DNA from: Artemia franciscana
Lineage: Eukaryota > Arthropoda > Branchiopoda > Anostraca > Artemiidae
Direction: 5' to 3'
NCBI RefSeq assembly: GCF_032884065.1
Contig: NC_088873.1
Span: 22,433,558-22,497,557 of the forward strand
DNA length: 64,000 nt
This document shows positions 15,101 to 27,100 of this stretch, piece by piece. A program made the translations under genes and the position numbers. Position 1 is the stretch's first letter; the number at the start of each line of letters is the position of its first letter. Below the pieces are notes generated by a model that worked only from the letters and a program-made list of their open reading frames with translations, did not search any database and was not told the origin of the DNA.

Positions 15101-18100
15101 TGTGTCGTAAGGAGAGCTCTCTTACGAACTAAATAAAATATTCGACAATTTGACAATCCGTTTCGAGAAGAATGTAAAAAACACATAAAAAAATGAAATG
15201 TATTGTCTGAAAAAAGCCTGCTAGAGTATATGGGAAAGACGCACAGAATATAAGTTGAAAATGTGATCAAGAGCCATCTAAGAAATTTGTTTTATTTTTC
15301 GACAGTGTCTCGTTAGCTATTTTGGGATTACCCTCTATCTCTCTCTCGCGCTGTTCCTCTACCTTTTTTCTCTTTCTCTTATTTTCTTGACCATTGCTTC
15401 TACTACTTATGGAACTAAAAAGTTGTGAATGCTGTTTTTCAATCAGTATCTGAACTTCAACAACGACTTACAGTCTTCATTAGGTGTAATTTTTCGTTAT
15501 AAGTTAATGTTGTTTGTTTCCTTTCCTGGATGTATTTTCTGTTACATAATTCCTGCTTAAGTGAAAGGTAATAAATTCTTTGAAATGCTATTTTTTAGGG
15601 CTTTATCCTACAGTAGCTTATCAGGAAAGTGAGAAGAAAGTTTTCGTAGCCGAGGGAAGTTCAACGGATACGGGTCCTATCCTGGATTGGTGCAAATGCC
15701 TCGGTAAGGAGAGCAAATATAAATTCTTAGTAATTTTTTGAACCATCTGCATGTTTTGTACTTATTGGACGTCAAAGTTGATTACCACGAAGGAGTTAAA
15801 GTCTGTTAATATTTTATTTACTGTAAAGATGTGCAAAATGCTATCCTGGGCAAATAATCCATATTTTTAGAATCTTGAAATAACATATTCTGCAAATACT
15901 CATTTTAGCTGGCTTTCTTAAAGGAAGGCAATAGTTAACAATCCTATAGGATTTTTCTTTTTGTTTCTTAGGGTCAGTCTCTACTTTGAGCACAAATCAG
16001 ATAATTTCAAACCAAAAAAATCAGGAAAGTTCTTTTTCTAACTTTAATCACAAACTAAATATGATTTTTCAAAGCTAATCATTTTTTAATTTGACTGAAA
16101 CTATATTTTACTGCTTTTATCTACATAATAAAACAAAAGGCACCCATATCGGGAAACTTCGGGGACTTGGCCTCCAAAAGAGATTTCTCTTCATATAAAT
16201 TGCCTTAAGGTGAGAGCTGTAACCAGCACGATCAAAGCCCTTCTGGAGCAACTAAGAAAAGCAGTTGTCATGGTAGTGACAGACAACTCGGCAGTAGTCA
16301 CCTATATAAACAAAGAGGGTGGAACCTATTCTTTCTCCCTAGAGAAGGAATTCATAAAGCTCTTCGAGATTACGGTGATCCTGAACACTCAGTTGAGTTC
16401 AACAACATCGCCGCGGCACTCAACCTATTAGCAGGCACACTGTCAAGAGAAGAAAAAGGCCTGCCAATGGAATGGAGTCTCAACGAGAGTATCTTTAAAA
16501 CCCTGGCGAAAGAGAACGGATTGCCAAAAGTCGATCTATTCACGATTCGACTGAATGGAAGATCGACGCGTATTTTTCACCAGTTCCAGATTCTCTTGCG
16601 ATTGGCACAGACGCCATAGTCCACGACTGGTCAGACAAACACAACTATACCTTGCCTACGTTGCATTGGTTCCAAAGATTTCCTCCGGAAACCTTCGATT
16701 TCCTCAGAATAGAGAATATATCCCCAGAAATCAGGCCGTGCAATTGCCCGGCCCCAGTGGCGATCTACTATCGAACTGTACAACAGAAAGTGGTGAGTGT
16801 TCGTGGGTTGGTATGGTAAAAGGAAGATTAATCCGATCGAGAGCAATGCTAAGACAGTAGCAGAATTCATGATACATCTAAAGGCTAGTCGGAACCTTGC
16901 GCCATCAACAATAGAAGGTTAAAAAGTAGCAGTATGTGGAACGCTAGTTCTAGCTACAGAAAGAGATATCTGTAAAGATACTTGTTTGACGAAAATGATA
17001 CAGAATTTTTGGCACGAGTCGCCACGGACTCAAGACGATTTTCCTGCTTAGGATCTGGGCTGCGTTCTAAAGTATTAAAATCTCCTCGATTTCTTGACTT
17101 GTCGAATGTTGGTACGATAAATCTTACTCTTAAGATGGTATTCATTACTGTTATAGCACCTGATCGTCGAAGGATTGAAATTCACGCCTTGTTCTTCGGT
17201 GCAGCACAATTTACTGATAATTTAGCAGCTCTCAAATTTCTTCCTTCGTTTAGACCCAAGGCCTTAAAACCTGATGAGATACCCTCTCCTATTTTTCTAC
17301 CCGCGTTACATGTAGATCCGGCCCTGTGCCCAGTGGAGATATTATCGACCTACCCAACACGAAGGGCAAACTATTTCTTCTTGGATGAAACAGGTCATAG
17401 CTATGGCATATGGTACAGCAAAAGAAGATCGTAAAAAAGGGGAAGCACGCGACACAAGATCAATGGTGGCGTCATAGAGGCTATCAAAATATGTACCTCT
17501 TGCTGATATAATGAGCGCTGCTGACTGGTCTTCGGAGTCTACGCTTAGAAGACATTAACTTCATGAAATAGAAGATCAAATCGATGCTTTAAGTTTTGTC
17601 GCGGTTCAGACAATTTATATAGTTACGCATGGAAATATTTGAGTTTGATAATAAATTATATATTAGCTTATTTAGGAACCCACCACCAAATCGGTTAAAA
17701 TCAAAGCTTTTGTTTTTAATGTACAATTATATGTGAGTTAAATCGGTGCCACCAAAGCCGAACGGTCTGGCTAGCCTATACTTACCTCATACATTGGTGC
17801 GTAAAGTCCCCCCTCCTCCCCGCTTATAGAGGGTTATGGACTTATCAGAGGTTTAGTTCAAAACCGAAAACTGATTAGATTCTAGATGCGTCAATAAGCT
17901 ATTCACCGTGGGGATGTCTTCGCAGAATTTTGTGTTCTCTGTTTTCGTATTACAAACCGAAGAAAGCTTTTGTTAGTCATGTACCAATGTGTGAGTTAAG
18001 TATAGGCTAGCAAAACTGAAATCAAATAGTTCGTGGTAACGAACTGTAGTAAAGAGCGACCCGGCTCAATAGTAACCAAGACTCTAAAAAATCGATCTTT

Positions 18101-21100
18101 GATAACAATAGCTACATCAAAAGAATCGCATTTTAATGCTGATTTCAAATATATAAGTTTCATCAAGTTTAATCTTACCCATCAAAAGTTACGAGCCTGA
18201 AAAAATTTGCCTTATTTTAGAAAATAGGAGGAAACAACCCGTAAAAGTCATAGAATATTAACGAAAATCACACCATCAGATTCAGCGTATCAGAGAATCC
18301 TATTGTAGAAGTTTCAAGCTCCTATCTGCAAAAATGTGGAATTTTATATTTTTTGCCAGAAGGCAGATCACGGATGCTTGTTTATTTTTTTGTTTGTTTG
18401 TTTGTTTTTGTTTTTTTTCTCCCAGGGGCGATCGTATCGACCCAGTGGTCCTAGAATCTCGCGAGAGGGTTCATTCTAACGGAAATGAAAAGTTCTAGTG
18501 TCCTTTTTAAGTGACCAAAAAAATTGGAGGGCACCTAGGCCCCTTCCCACGCTAATTATTTTCCCAAAGTCACCGGATCAAAATTCTGAGATATCCATTT
18601 TATTCAGCTTAGTCAAACAACCTTATAACATTGTCTTTGGGGACGACTTACTCCCCCACAGTCCCCGTGGGAGGGACCACAAGTAACAAACTTTGACCAG
18701 TGCTTACATATAGTAATGGTTATTTGGAAGTGTACAGACGTTTTCTGTGGGATTTTTAGGTTGAGGGAGGGGGATGAGAATAGGAGGATATGTTGGGGGA
18801 AATTTCCTTGGAGGAATTTGTCACGGGGGAACAAAAGTTTCATGAAGGGAGCGCAGGATTTTCTAGCATTATAAAAAAAAAAAAACAATGAAAAAATATA
18901 TATGAAAAAGTTTTTTCAACTGAAAGTAAGGAGAAGCATTAAAACTTAACACGAACATAAATTATTACGCATATGATGGGCTCACCTCCTCCTAATACCT
19001 CGCTCTTTACGCTAAAGCATTTTTAGTAATTTCAACTATTTATTCTACGGCCTTTGTGATTCGTGGGTCATTCTTAAGAAATTGGGACAAAATTTAAGCT
19101 TTAGTGTAAAGAGCGAGGTACTGACGAGGGGGTGAACCCCTTCATATACGTAATAAAAACATGAGAATTCAGAAGTTCGTTACGTAAGCTAATTTATAAG
19201 TTACGTATATCTTTTACTAATAAAAACATTCGTAAGAAATTCCAAGTTCTAGTTGCCTTTTTAAATAACCAAAAAATCGGAGGGTAACCAGGCCTCCTTC
19301 CCCGCTCCTTTTTTTCTCAAAATCATTCGATAAAAACTACGAGAAATCCAATTAGCCAAAAAATAAATGTGCAAATTTCGTGTTAATTATTCATCTGCGG
19401 AGAGCCAAAATCAAAACATGCATTGATTCAAAAACGTTCAGAAATTAAATGAAAAACAGATGTTTTTAACGGGAAGTAAGGAGCGACATTAAAACTTAAA
19501 CGAACAAATTACTTCGTATATGAAAGGGGCTGCTTCCTCATCAACGCCCCGCTCTTTACGCTAAAGTTGTTTTCTGTTTTAAAAAGTAGAGTTAAGGGAA
19601 AAGTCAAACTTTAGCGTAAAGAGCGGGGCGTTGATGAGGAAGCAGCCCCTTTCATATACGAAGTAATTTCTGTTCGTTTTAAGCTTTAATGTCGCTCCTT
19701 ACCTCCCGTTAAAAAAACTTGTTTTTTTATTTAATTTCATTCAGAAGTTCGGCTGTGCAAGTTTCCGTAATTTATTTTAAGTTTTAAGAACGAAAAGTTT
19801 TATCAACTTCACCGAATTAGTTTCCGCATGTTGTTTTTCATGGTCCGGTTTGGAAACACAGGTGGCTTTGCGCATGAATTCTGGTATTTAATATTTTGTC
19901 ACAATCAAAAGAAAAATCATAGAAAATCCTGGTTATCAGGTATGAATAGACATAAGATAGAGCCAAGTGGCAAAAAATGCTTTCATTTTGATGTTCTTTG
20001 TGCTTGAAATTATGGTAATTGGAAAAAATAGATTCCACAAGCTTAGCACCTGTCAGTTTACATTATGTTCTGATGTTTCGTTTTTTTTTGTGTTTTTTTT
20101 TTGCATCTTTGGACATTCAAATAATTTATTTTCTTTCATATTTCCATTTTTTAGGTCTTTTTGATGATTACAAAGAAATAACAACTATTATTCAAAGTGT
20201 TGAGGATTCTGATGGTGTTTTCTTCATACCGGCATTTAGTGGCTTGCAGGTTTCTTTTTTGATTTGGCTACTTCTGTTTGGTAAATATTTAGACAAACTG
20301 AAAGAAATAGAATTTTCAAGTTTAAAAACGCCTTTTGAAAAAAACTGCCTAGTGAAAAAAATTGCCATCTTACACTGATTCAGGAATGGTAACTATTATT
20401 TCGGTTCGTCTTAAAAGTAAAAGTTTATTGTAAAAAAAATTGTGATGATTTAGAAAAGAGCCTGAAACCCTCGAAACTGGGGTTTAGTCAAGACGGAAAG
20501 TGTACCATTGGAATCAGCATGGTCGAATATCTTGTACAGGGAAATTACATTCCCACACCTTGAACAACAAGGAAAATCGCTTTTTTGCCTTGGTAGCACT
20601 AATCTGTCTTCCTTTTTATGGCAAGTGGTATATACCAAGTGACATATAGAAACCGAACCACATTAAATTAGAAATAGTTGATTCCCCGATTCGACCATCT
20701 GGAGCGGTGTGGGGGGAAAGCTAATTCGGAAAAATTAGAAAAAATGAGGTACTTTTAACTTACGAATAGGTGATCGGAAATTCATGAAATTTGATATTTA
20801 GAAGGATATCGTGTCTCAAAGCTCTTACTTTTAAATCACAACAGGATCTGGTGATATTGGAGAGGGGGGATTGGAGGGGGAAACCTGAAATCTTGGAAAA
20901 CGTTTAGAGTGGAGAGATCGGGATGAAACTTGGTGGGAAAAATAAACGCAAGTCCTAGATACGTGACTGAAATAACCAGAATGGATCCACTCTCTTTGAA
21001 AGGAGTTGGAGGGGGGGGGGGGTTAATTCGAAAAAATTAGAAAACGAACGAATGGTCGGATCTTAATGAAACTTGATATTAAGAAGGACCTCGTAACTCA

Positions 21101-24100
21101 GACCTCTTATTCTAAATCCCGACCGGATCCAGTGTCATTGAGGGGATTTGGGGGAGGAACCGGAAATCTTGGAAAACACTTAGAATGGAGAGATTGGGAT
21201 GAAACTTGGTGGGAAGAATAAGCACGTGTTTTAGATACGTTATTGACATAACTGGACCTGATCCACTCTCTTTGGGGGAGTTGGGGGGATCTGCTTGTTT
21301 GGGCATTTCCAGATAAGTTGGGGCGATGAAAGTTGGCAGGCGTATCAGGGAGCAGACTAGATTAAATTAGAAATAGCCTCTTCCCCAATTTGACCATCAG
21401 GGGGTGGGGGGGGGGCAGAGCAAGCGAACAATAAATTATTGTTTTTCTTAAGTATGGCTTCTGGTCTAGGGGTATGATTTTCGCTTAGGGTGCGAGAGGT
21501 CTGAGGTTTGAATCCCGGACCACCCCTAGTTTTACATGAAGAAGATCCGAAACTAGTTACGTGACCAATATAGTGATCGCTGAAAGTTGGCAGGCGAATC
21601 AGGGAACCGACCAGATTAAATTAGAAATAGTCCCTTCCCCAATTTGAACATCTGGGGGGAGTGGAAGGACGGTTAATTCGGTTAAATTAGAAAAAAGAGG
21701 TATTTTTAACTTACGAAAGGGTTATCGGATATTAATGAAATTTGATATTTAGAAGGATCTTGTGTCTCAGAGCTCTTATTTTAAATCTCGACCGGATCCG
21801 GTGACATTGGGGGGAGTTGGAGGGAGAGACCGGAAATCTTGGAAAACGTTGAGAGTGGAAGATCGTAATGAAACTTGGTGGGAAGAAGCTCTTGACTCTT
21901 CCGACCTCGTCTCAAATGCCATATGAGCTATTGGCTCTTGTTTTTCTTCTTTTTTTTCGGGGCTATGTGTGTTACCAGAACACCAATGAGAGATTTTTAA
22001 TGGCTCATTCAAAAGTTATTTTTCAAACCTACGTGCTTTTTCTAAATTCCATCATCTGCAAGTCCCATATGGCACTAAAATGGCACTTTTCGTGTCATTT
22101 CTCAAGGGAGGGGGGGCTAGCGGGCTACAAGAATACGTCGACAAATGTTTTATAGCTTATATAAAAGCTATTGCTCATATCTAAGTTCTTCCTATAAAAT
22201 CCACCATCTGCAAGTTTCAAATAGTACTAAAAGCAGCGCTTTTGGTGCCATGTCTCAAGTGAAACGCTAGGGCTAGTGGGCTATCAGTAAGTGACTTATT
22301 TGAAGGCTATTGCTCATGTATGCGTGCTTTTCATTACTTTTACCATCCGTAAGTGCGATATAGCACTAAAAACAAACTTTTGGTGCCATTTCTTAAGTGG
22401 AAAAACTTAGAAGTATAAACGGTACCATTGTAATAATTATCGTACAAAACCTTTGACTTTAGATTTACAAAACACCTCCTCTATACTCCTCCACCAATTC
22501 TCCTTTGTAAGCTACACAATTATGTTCCGAAAAATAACAATAGACTAAATTAGATCAACAGAGCCATGATTCAGTTAGTAGAGCGTTATGCTTCAAGTCA
22601 GAATGCCAAGCATTCAACTCCTGCTTGGGCATTTTTTTTTCCCGGTTAGCCCGCGGGGGATGTTAGTGAAATAAGTTAGACTTGCGAATATTTTGTCTAT
22701 GTTGTGAAAACCCTGAAAATCTGCTTTAGATGAATAGTTACTTCTAGAACACCAAGGAAACCGATGCGCTATAAAAATATTAGAAATTATTTCTTAGTGT
22801 TCAGTTCATTTTAATATACAAGATTTTTAATACGTTTTCTTGCCTGCTCTGTACGGCCTAAAACTTATTTAAAACATTAAACTCAAAGCAATGGCGGTTC
22901 CAATGTTGGAATAATGAGCTAGCTCCAACCTACATTCCTGTATGCCTAAGCATATGTTGTTTTGTAAAGTATGGATAATAAACTTTTTATTGTGAACTTC
23001 ACGTCTTGCAGGAACACTTAGCTAATTCCATTGAAACGTGGTTCATATTTCTGAATTTCCAAGGGCCTTCAAAAAAAGTAGAATTTTGTAATTGTTCATT
23101 AATTTTCCTATTACAATGGGTTTTCAACATAATCTCCTTCAATGTCAAATCACTTCTCCATGTGATACTTCTATTTTTTAGACTATTTTCAGGGAAATCG
23201 AGAGATGCCTTCAACTTTTTAAGTTCACAAGCACAACTCCTTTACAGTCATAGAAAACGGTTGCCATTACTTTTTTGACAAAATTTTCATATTTTTTTTA
23301 ATGCCCCTCAGTTTATTGCATTTTGTGGTATCGGGAAGGTAAATTCAGACCAGGGAATCAGAATTGGATGATGGGGACGATGAACGTGCAAATCTTACGA
23401 AACCTTATGGTAGATACGGAAATTATGCTTCGGTTTTGAAAACCTTAAAAATCTTTTTTAGAAAAATAGTTACTTCTAGAATACCAAGACAATCGATGCA
23501 CAATACCAATTTTAGAAGTTAAATATTTGTGTGCATTTCATTTTTACTATAGAAGGGCGCATATTTTCTTCCTAGTTAGAAAAAATTTGGAACTTAACTT
23601 GATGAATCAGGAAGATTTAACATATAACCCCTGGTTCCCACTGCTGCGATTTCGGGCAAAATCCTGCGACATGCAACAAATGACACAAATCGTGCGACAA
23701 CCGACGCAAAACCATCCATTTTGCTGCAATGTCGGATGCGTTCAACAATTTTAACTCATACGACAAATCGCATGCGTTGTCCTGATTAAAAAAAAAAACA
23801 AATCATAACCAAAGTCATGGAGCTGATTGAAAAGCTAGTTTTGGCTGTTAGGTGCCAGTCCATATTATATTCCAATGATCACGATGTGGTCACGAAGGAT
23901 CACGAGTTTGAGAACCTGATTTGAATTCTTCTGCGTTTTGTGAACCTGCGTCCGATTGTGTCGTACGTCTGTTCCGCCAGAAAAAAATCGTGTCGGGATT
24001 GACACGGCAGTAGCTACTATAAGTAATTTTTTTGTAATCCTTTTGTGATGAAAGTTTTGAGAGCTAGATAGTCTCCGTGAGAGGGAAAGCTGGCATAACT

Positions 24101-27100
24101 TTCAGAGTTGTATAAAAATTATTATTTTCACTTCTTGATGATAGTCTATCATCCCAGGGCAGAGCTTAGGGAGATAGTCATACAATAAGGGTAATTTAGA
24201 TAGTCTATTAGTTCTGTGAGCCATTTGAAGACAATTGGAGACCAAAAATAATTCTTAGATTTATTTGCATGCGAGTGGGTGACTTAGATTTTTAATTAAC
24301 ATAGTTTTTAATTAAAAACGGGATTTTAATTAAGGATTAATTGAAATGAAGAACAAATAAATCATAAAATGAACTCTGGAAATCCGGTTCATCTCTCTAT
24401 ACAACGGATAATTTCAAGTTATGATATAAATTCTAAAGCTAGTCAGTAGTCCTAATACTATCAAAATGGCTTCACTTCGAACTTGTATTAACAATAATCA
24501 TAATATATCCCTAAAATGTTTTATTTCTGTACTGTAAAAAGTGTCCATAAGTGGTTTACATTTACTGTACCAAAACTACTATATTATTTTGTGTTTTCAG
24601 TAAAGGGCTAGCTTTGTATAATCCTACGAACATTGGTAAATATCATCAGATGAATTATTTGTAATAGTTTTATTAATGCATGTTACATAGAGCAATAATT
24701 TGATAGGAGGAACAATTTTCATTCGTTGTAAGTTCCAACTTCGCTCTTTACTTCCCTTAGGAAAACTTTTTTTTCGGTTAATGTAAACAGGGATCATATG
24801 TTGTAGTGCATGTGTGTGGACGCACATGTATCTCAGTTGCACAATCCAAGAACTTAGGGAATAGGAAATGTGCTCGAGAGTACAGGGGTGGATATAGCAT
24901 CAGTTTATAATATAAGTTCAACTTATAACTGATATTGAACTTGAAATGTCTGGTAGTCAAGGTAGGTTTACAATCATATGGTTTAAGACAATTCAGGCAT
25001 CTGAATTTCCGATGGTGAAACTGTTCCTGCTCTTGCTTAATATAAATTTTATTTGTGAAAATATTTGCTCAACTTTATAAGTTGAACCGAATGTCGGCAA
25101 AATGACAAATCTAAATTTCTTTTAATTTTGATTAATAGATAAATTGAAATAACGAAAGTTCTTAAGCCGAACTGGCCAGACATGACAAAAGCAGTTTTCA
25201 TTTGTTTTAAATTAACAAAAACACAACTGACAGAAATATCAGAAAACAAATTAAGGTATACACTTATGATCTTACCTCCTCTCCCCCCCCCCCTATTTCT
25301 TTCAAAGCTATCTAAACAAACTAAGGGTCGTGTGCATTTTTTGACAGTGATATTTATTTTTTATAGTGTGGCTTTACTTGTCAAAATATCGACAAACGAA
25401 GAAAATAGATAACTGTGGTAACCAAGATTTCAAGAGAGAACTGACGAAAATAGCTTGATTGAAAGCAGACTGAGCAAATTGACTGATATATCTCCTGGAA
25501 GTTTCTTACATAGTTTAAATAGTTTTTCACTCTTCAATGTTTTAATTATAAAAACTTGTTAATTATAAAATCTTATAAATAAATTTTAGCATCCAACTCA
25601 ATTGCAAAATCATATTAAGAAGAGAATGGCCCAGTAGAGTTACATTGTTTGGTAGCCTACACAGCGGAGTAAGAATTATAGGAAAGACATTATAGGTCAC
25701 AAGACATGTTTAAGTACCAAAAGAGAAAGATTCAGGAATAAACTATCTTAAGTTTTATTTGTATGATTGCAGCCCTTGGTGATACAGCTTTTAACAGCCT
25801 TCAAACTACGAAATAGCAAACATCGCTGCATAACGGGTACCAAGTTTGAGAAGTTGATTGTATGTAAGATAATAATGAAATAAAGCACGCTAAACTAATT
25901 CAATACTTTTCACAGAACCAATTCGTTCCTGTTGCGACTATGATTGTGCTATGAACTATGAACATATGATTGTGGTCGGTAAAAATACCTGCTTATTATT
26001 AAAACATAATCCTCCCACAAACAATGGCGCTAAAAGTGCTCCATAATGGTGGGAATTTGTAGCATGGGTGCCATATATACATTAGTTAACCCTTTTAGTT
26101 CTATCATTGAAAAAGTAGATAGTATAAATCTTCCAACTTGTTGATACAAAATAAAAAATGATAATTAAGGAGATTGAAATGTAGGTAGAGTGCAAAGAAT
26201 TAGAGTCATAATAACTTCCTGAAATAGTTTTGACTTTTCAGAGTAAGATCAATTACTCAAACAATTTAGATGATTGTCTTCTCACAGCAGTATGAGGCTA
26301 TCATATTTTACCAGATAAAGACAACAATTTTTAGTTAATTCAATATCGCGAGACTATACTAAAAAACATCCTTTTGTTTAAAGGCACCTTTTCATGATGA
26401 TACAGCTGCATGTGGGTTTATTGGTTTAAAACCAACAACGACGAAGGCACACATGCTTCGAGCGGTCGTAGAAAGTTTTGCTTTCAGAGTTTTTCAACTA
26501 TGGTCGATTATGCTCAAAGAGACAGATTCAACTACGAATGTTTTCAGGTAATATTTAGCTAAATAAAAGAGATTAGTACTAAGAATAGAGGAATAGCCCA
26601 CTTGATGAAAGTGGAACCCCTTCGCTCCGAATTAGGATTTTATACTGTTTTTCAAGGATGTTAAGTCTGCTATGGTATATACTTTAAATCTTTTCGTCAC
26701 CTTATTTTGTCCTGTTGAGTACTACTTTCGCAACTCATTCCCGTTACTAAATATGATGTTTTGTTTTGAAACTAACTGTTATGTCTTTTAGGTCTATTTG
26801 TAGCTTGCTATGTTGAATTGGAATTTTAGGGTGATGTTTACTTTGTTTGACTAACAGTTTTGTTGTGAAACGGATACTTAAATGTAACAGAGATTCTATC
26901 TAGGTATTCAATGAAAAACCCTATCTTACAGTAACTACAAAATCACTATATGTTTCTATTTTTATTCTTCCTTTTTATGTCAGAAGCATATATTTTTATG
27001 AAGTGTCTCGGTGGAAGCTTGCTATTCTACTTACTTTAATACACAACTTTCATTTTAGAGTTGACGGTGGCGTCTCACAATGTGATTTCCTTCTCCAACT

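Noticed and set aside
16555..16870. Separate short ORFs between RNase H and recombinase
   Set aside because: They are frame-shifted pieces of the DIRS-like relic, not independent genes.
20019..20378. 119-codon ORF covering kinase exon f
   Set aside because: Only 20155-20249 is coding; the rest is intron read-through on both sides.
20640..21890. CRISPR-like array
   Set aside because: Blocks are hundreds of bases long, degenerate and irregularly spaced in a eukaryotic intron.
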